From Firmicutes bacterium HGW-Firmicutes-1 (lineage in GTDB: Bacteria > Bacillota > Clostridia > Lachnospirales > Vallitaleaceae): a stretch of 64,000 bases of DNA. Positions 62,453 to 64,000 of the stretch are shown here, piece after piece (within the stretch, counting starts at the first letter, position 1; every line of letters begins with the position of its first letter). The notes beneath the pieces were generated by a model. That model saw only the letters and a list, made by a program, of their open reading frames with translations, was not told where the DNA came from and ran no database searches. The stretch lies in contig PHAG01000011.1 in NCBI GenBank assembly GCA_002841625.1, positions 61,072-125,071 on the forward strand, in the 5' to 3' direction. A program made the translations under genes and the position numbers.

Positions 62453-63820
62453 CTATGGTGTAACTAACACGTGAATCCATTTCTTGGTAACAAATCTTTT
62501 GTAGACAATCACAGCCTTCACCACTTCTTCGAAATAGGAAACACCAATTAAAAGCGGAATACTAATTGGCAGGAAATAAACAGCCGCAAAGGTTGCCGGA
62601 ACACCAATAACCCAGACGGTTATAGCATCTACAATCATACAGTAGGTCGTATCGCCTCCACTTCTGAGAACCGATATGAACATAATATAATTAAAATTAC
62701 GAATCGGTAGATAAATGCTCATCACGACAACACAAGACATTGCTAGTTTCAGTGTATCCTCTGATAAATCGAGAATAACATTTAAAAATGGACTTATTGC
62801 AATCATAAGAATTCCTATTAGAATCGCCATCAATACCCCTGCTTTTAACGTCATTTTTGCATAAGTAAATGCTATTTTGTCGTCTCCTCTACCAATTACA
62901 TTGCCAATTAAAACTGCCGCAGCTCCACCAAATCCGGTAAAAATAGCCCAACATAAGTCTGTTAAAGTCATGGAGATCTGCATTGCTGCCATGGAACTTG
63001 CACCCAACTTACCATAAGCTATGTAATAAACAGAAGTTCCGACAACCCATAGCCCTTCATTGATGATGACTGGAAGAATTGTCTTTAAGATTTTATTGAA
63101 CAGTTCTCTTGAGAATACAAACAACTCACGAATTTTTCCATTTAACGGATGCGTACGATCCAAATAGATAAAGCACATTAAAATAACAAATTCTAGCAGT
63201 CTCGAAATAAAAGTTGCAATAGCTGCCCCTTCAACACCTAAACTTGGAAAGCCAAAATGTCCTTCGATTAATAGATAATTAATAAAGGTATTGAGTAAAA
63301 TGGATATAATGCTCCCAATCATGGGAACTTTGGTTCGATGAACACATCGACTTGCATTACTAAATGCGAAAGTTAAGGTCATTGCCAGGTAGGAAATCGA
63401 AACGATACGTAAATAGCTGCTTCCCAGTTCAATAACCTTAGCATCCTTAATAAATACGGCCATCACCATTTCAGGAGTCAAAAATGCCAAGCCAAAAAAC
63501 ACAGCACAAACACCCGTCCCAAGAATGATCCCCATGCCCAAAACGCTTTGGATATTTTTATGGTCATTAGCGCCATAGTACTGGGATATAAAAATTGATG
63601 TCCCACTATTGATGCCAAACATGATAACTAACATAATGAATAGAAATTTATTCGCAATTGCAACTGCAGCAAGTGCTTGCTCACCTTGACTGCTGATCAT
63701 AATGGTATCTACCATATTGAGGGATGTACTTACCAGATTTTGAATCATAATAGGTAGACCCAGTATAACCATTTGCTTGTAGAAGCCTTTTAAGACATTT
63801 GTTTTTAGTTGAAGTTCCAT
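62453..63820 (-). CDS. MATE family efflux transporter
   Basis: A protein of 455 residues with twelve membrane helices. The first helices, LGLPIMIQNLVSTSLNMVDTIMISSQGEQALAAVAIAN (in parts), are typical of the NorM/DinF-like MATE family, and the second half repeats the pattern (ILPVIINEGLWVVGTSVYYIAYGKLG). It exports cationic drugs or metabolites in exchange for Na+ or H+. It lies between the two copies of the 99-base repeat. Confidence 0.93.
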   Translation of the reverse strand: MELQLKTNVLKGFYKQMVILGLPIMIQNLVSTSLNMVDTIMISSQGEQALAAVAIANKFLFIMLVIMFGINSGTSIFISQYYGANDHKNIQSVLGMGIILGTGVCAVFFGLAFLTPEMVMAVFIKDAKVIELGSSYLRIVSISYLAMTLTFAFSNASRCVHRTKVPMIGSIISILLNTFINYLLIEGHFGFPSLGVEGAAIATFISRLLEFVILMCFIYLDRTHPLNGKIRELFVFSRELFNKILKTILPVIINEGLWVVGTSVYYIAYGKLGASSMAAMQISMTLTDLCWAIFTGFGGAAAVLIGNVIGRGDDKIAFTYAKMTLKAGVLMAILIGILMIAISPFLNVILDLSEDTLKLAMSCVVVMSIYLPIRNFNYIMFISVLRSGGDTTYCMIVDAITVWVIGVPATFAAVYFLPISIPLLIGVSYFEEVVKAVIVYKRFVTKKWIHVLVTP

Positions 63821-63901
63821 TTTATCCTCTCTATCTTATATAAAAATAGTTGCCAGCAAAAATCTCGAGATCTATAGATCATCTCAAGATTACATCAATA
63901 G

Positions 63902-64000
63902 AACAACTAACTATTCATTCACCCGAAAGGTTAGTCCAGGGTAAATCATAGATTCACACTGATCGTTCACATTAAAAGCCTTCGTTTCCACAATGCCATA
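63902..64000 (-). CDS. C-terminal end of a further Phd-Uma2 gene (cut by window edge)
   Basis: Identical to 59703-59801. On the minus strand it encodes YGIVETKAFNVNDQCESMIY and PGLTFRVNE with a stop at 63911. Beyond the window the gene could be the intact relative of broken copy 5, or another fragment; this cannot be settled here. Confidence 0.7.

Overview
The window reads as chromosomal DNA of a low-GC, anaerobic, spore-forming member of the Clostridia. The evidence is the prkA-yhbH-spoVR sporulation trio, a Ger nutrient-receptor locus, strong purine-rich ribosome binding sites, 4Fe-4S and rhodanese proteins, a c-di-GMP-I riboswitch, and gene types common in Lachnospirales-like genomes (DUF5685, Cys-rich DnaJ, Phd-Uma2). 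The taxon is inferred; there is no rRNA in the window.

Layout. 1-7.6 kb (minus): an exopolysaccharide operon in the order manC, wzz-like, tyrosine kinase, gmd, fcl, nucleotidyltransferase, acyltransferase, glycosyltransferase (cut by the window edge). It makes GDP-L-fucose and controls chain length. Its leader holds a three-copy repeat able to form alternative hairpins. 8-12.5 kb: spoVR, yhbH, prkA. 12.6-17.1 kb: a Ger locus split into divergent gerB+small protein and gerA-gerC units, with a MITE-like element between them. 17.2-24.7 kb: SLH surface protein, NitT/TauT-type ABC importer, second copy of the MITE-like element, two aldo/keto reductases behind a MerR-type promoter, exonuclease III. 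24.8-32.6 kb: a binding protein/HD-GYP regulator/hybrid kinase operon, then a sugar-type MFS transporter with a ROK regulator.

33-64 kb is more accessory. It holds five Phd-Uma2 fusion genes plus the tail of a sixth at the edge, and remnants of at least four other genes (histidine kinase, GyrI-like domain, DUF4143 ATPase, MazG-like). Between them lie an HscC-type Hsp70 with its J-protein, a DUF5685/DnaJ/membrane cluster, and a redox cluster (4Fe-4S membrane protein, rhodanese, Crp/Fnr, thioredoxin) with matching Crp-type operators. There is also a riboswitch-controlled short flagellin, a split permease with ferredoxin and its own Crp/Fnr regulator, a TetR/FAD-oxidoreductase pair, DNA glycosylase tag, a hipBA module that looks leaderless, a GDPD, an unrecognised 466-residue protein, and a MATE exporter.

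The most unusual signals are: (1) the family of single-gene Phd(antitoxin-like)-Uma2(nuclease-like) fusions, four of which have a private promoter overlapping inverted or direct repeats and one of which is broken by an internal deletion; (2) a ~56-bp palindromic repeat that lies in frame inside one coding sequence and also upstream of other genes; (3) a MITE-like pair with distinct flanking direct repeats; (4) the switch-like leader of the polysaccharide operon. All functional statements are read from sequence and family knowledge; no database search was run.
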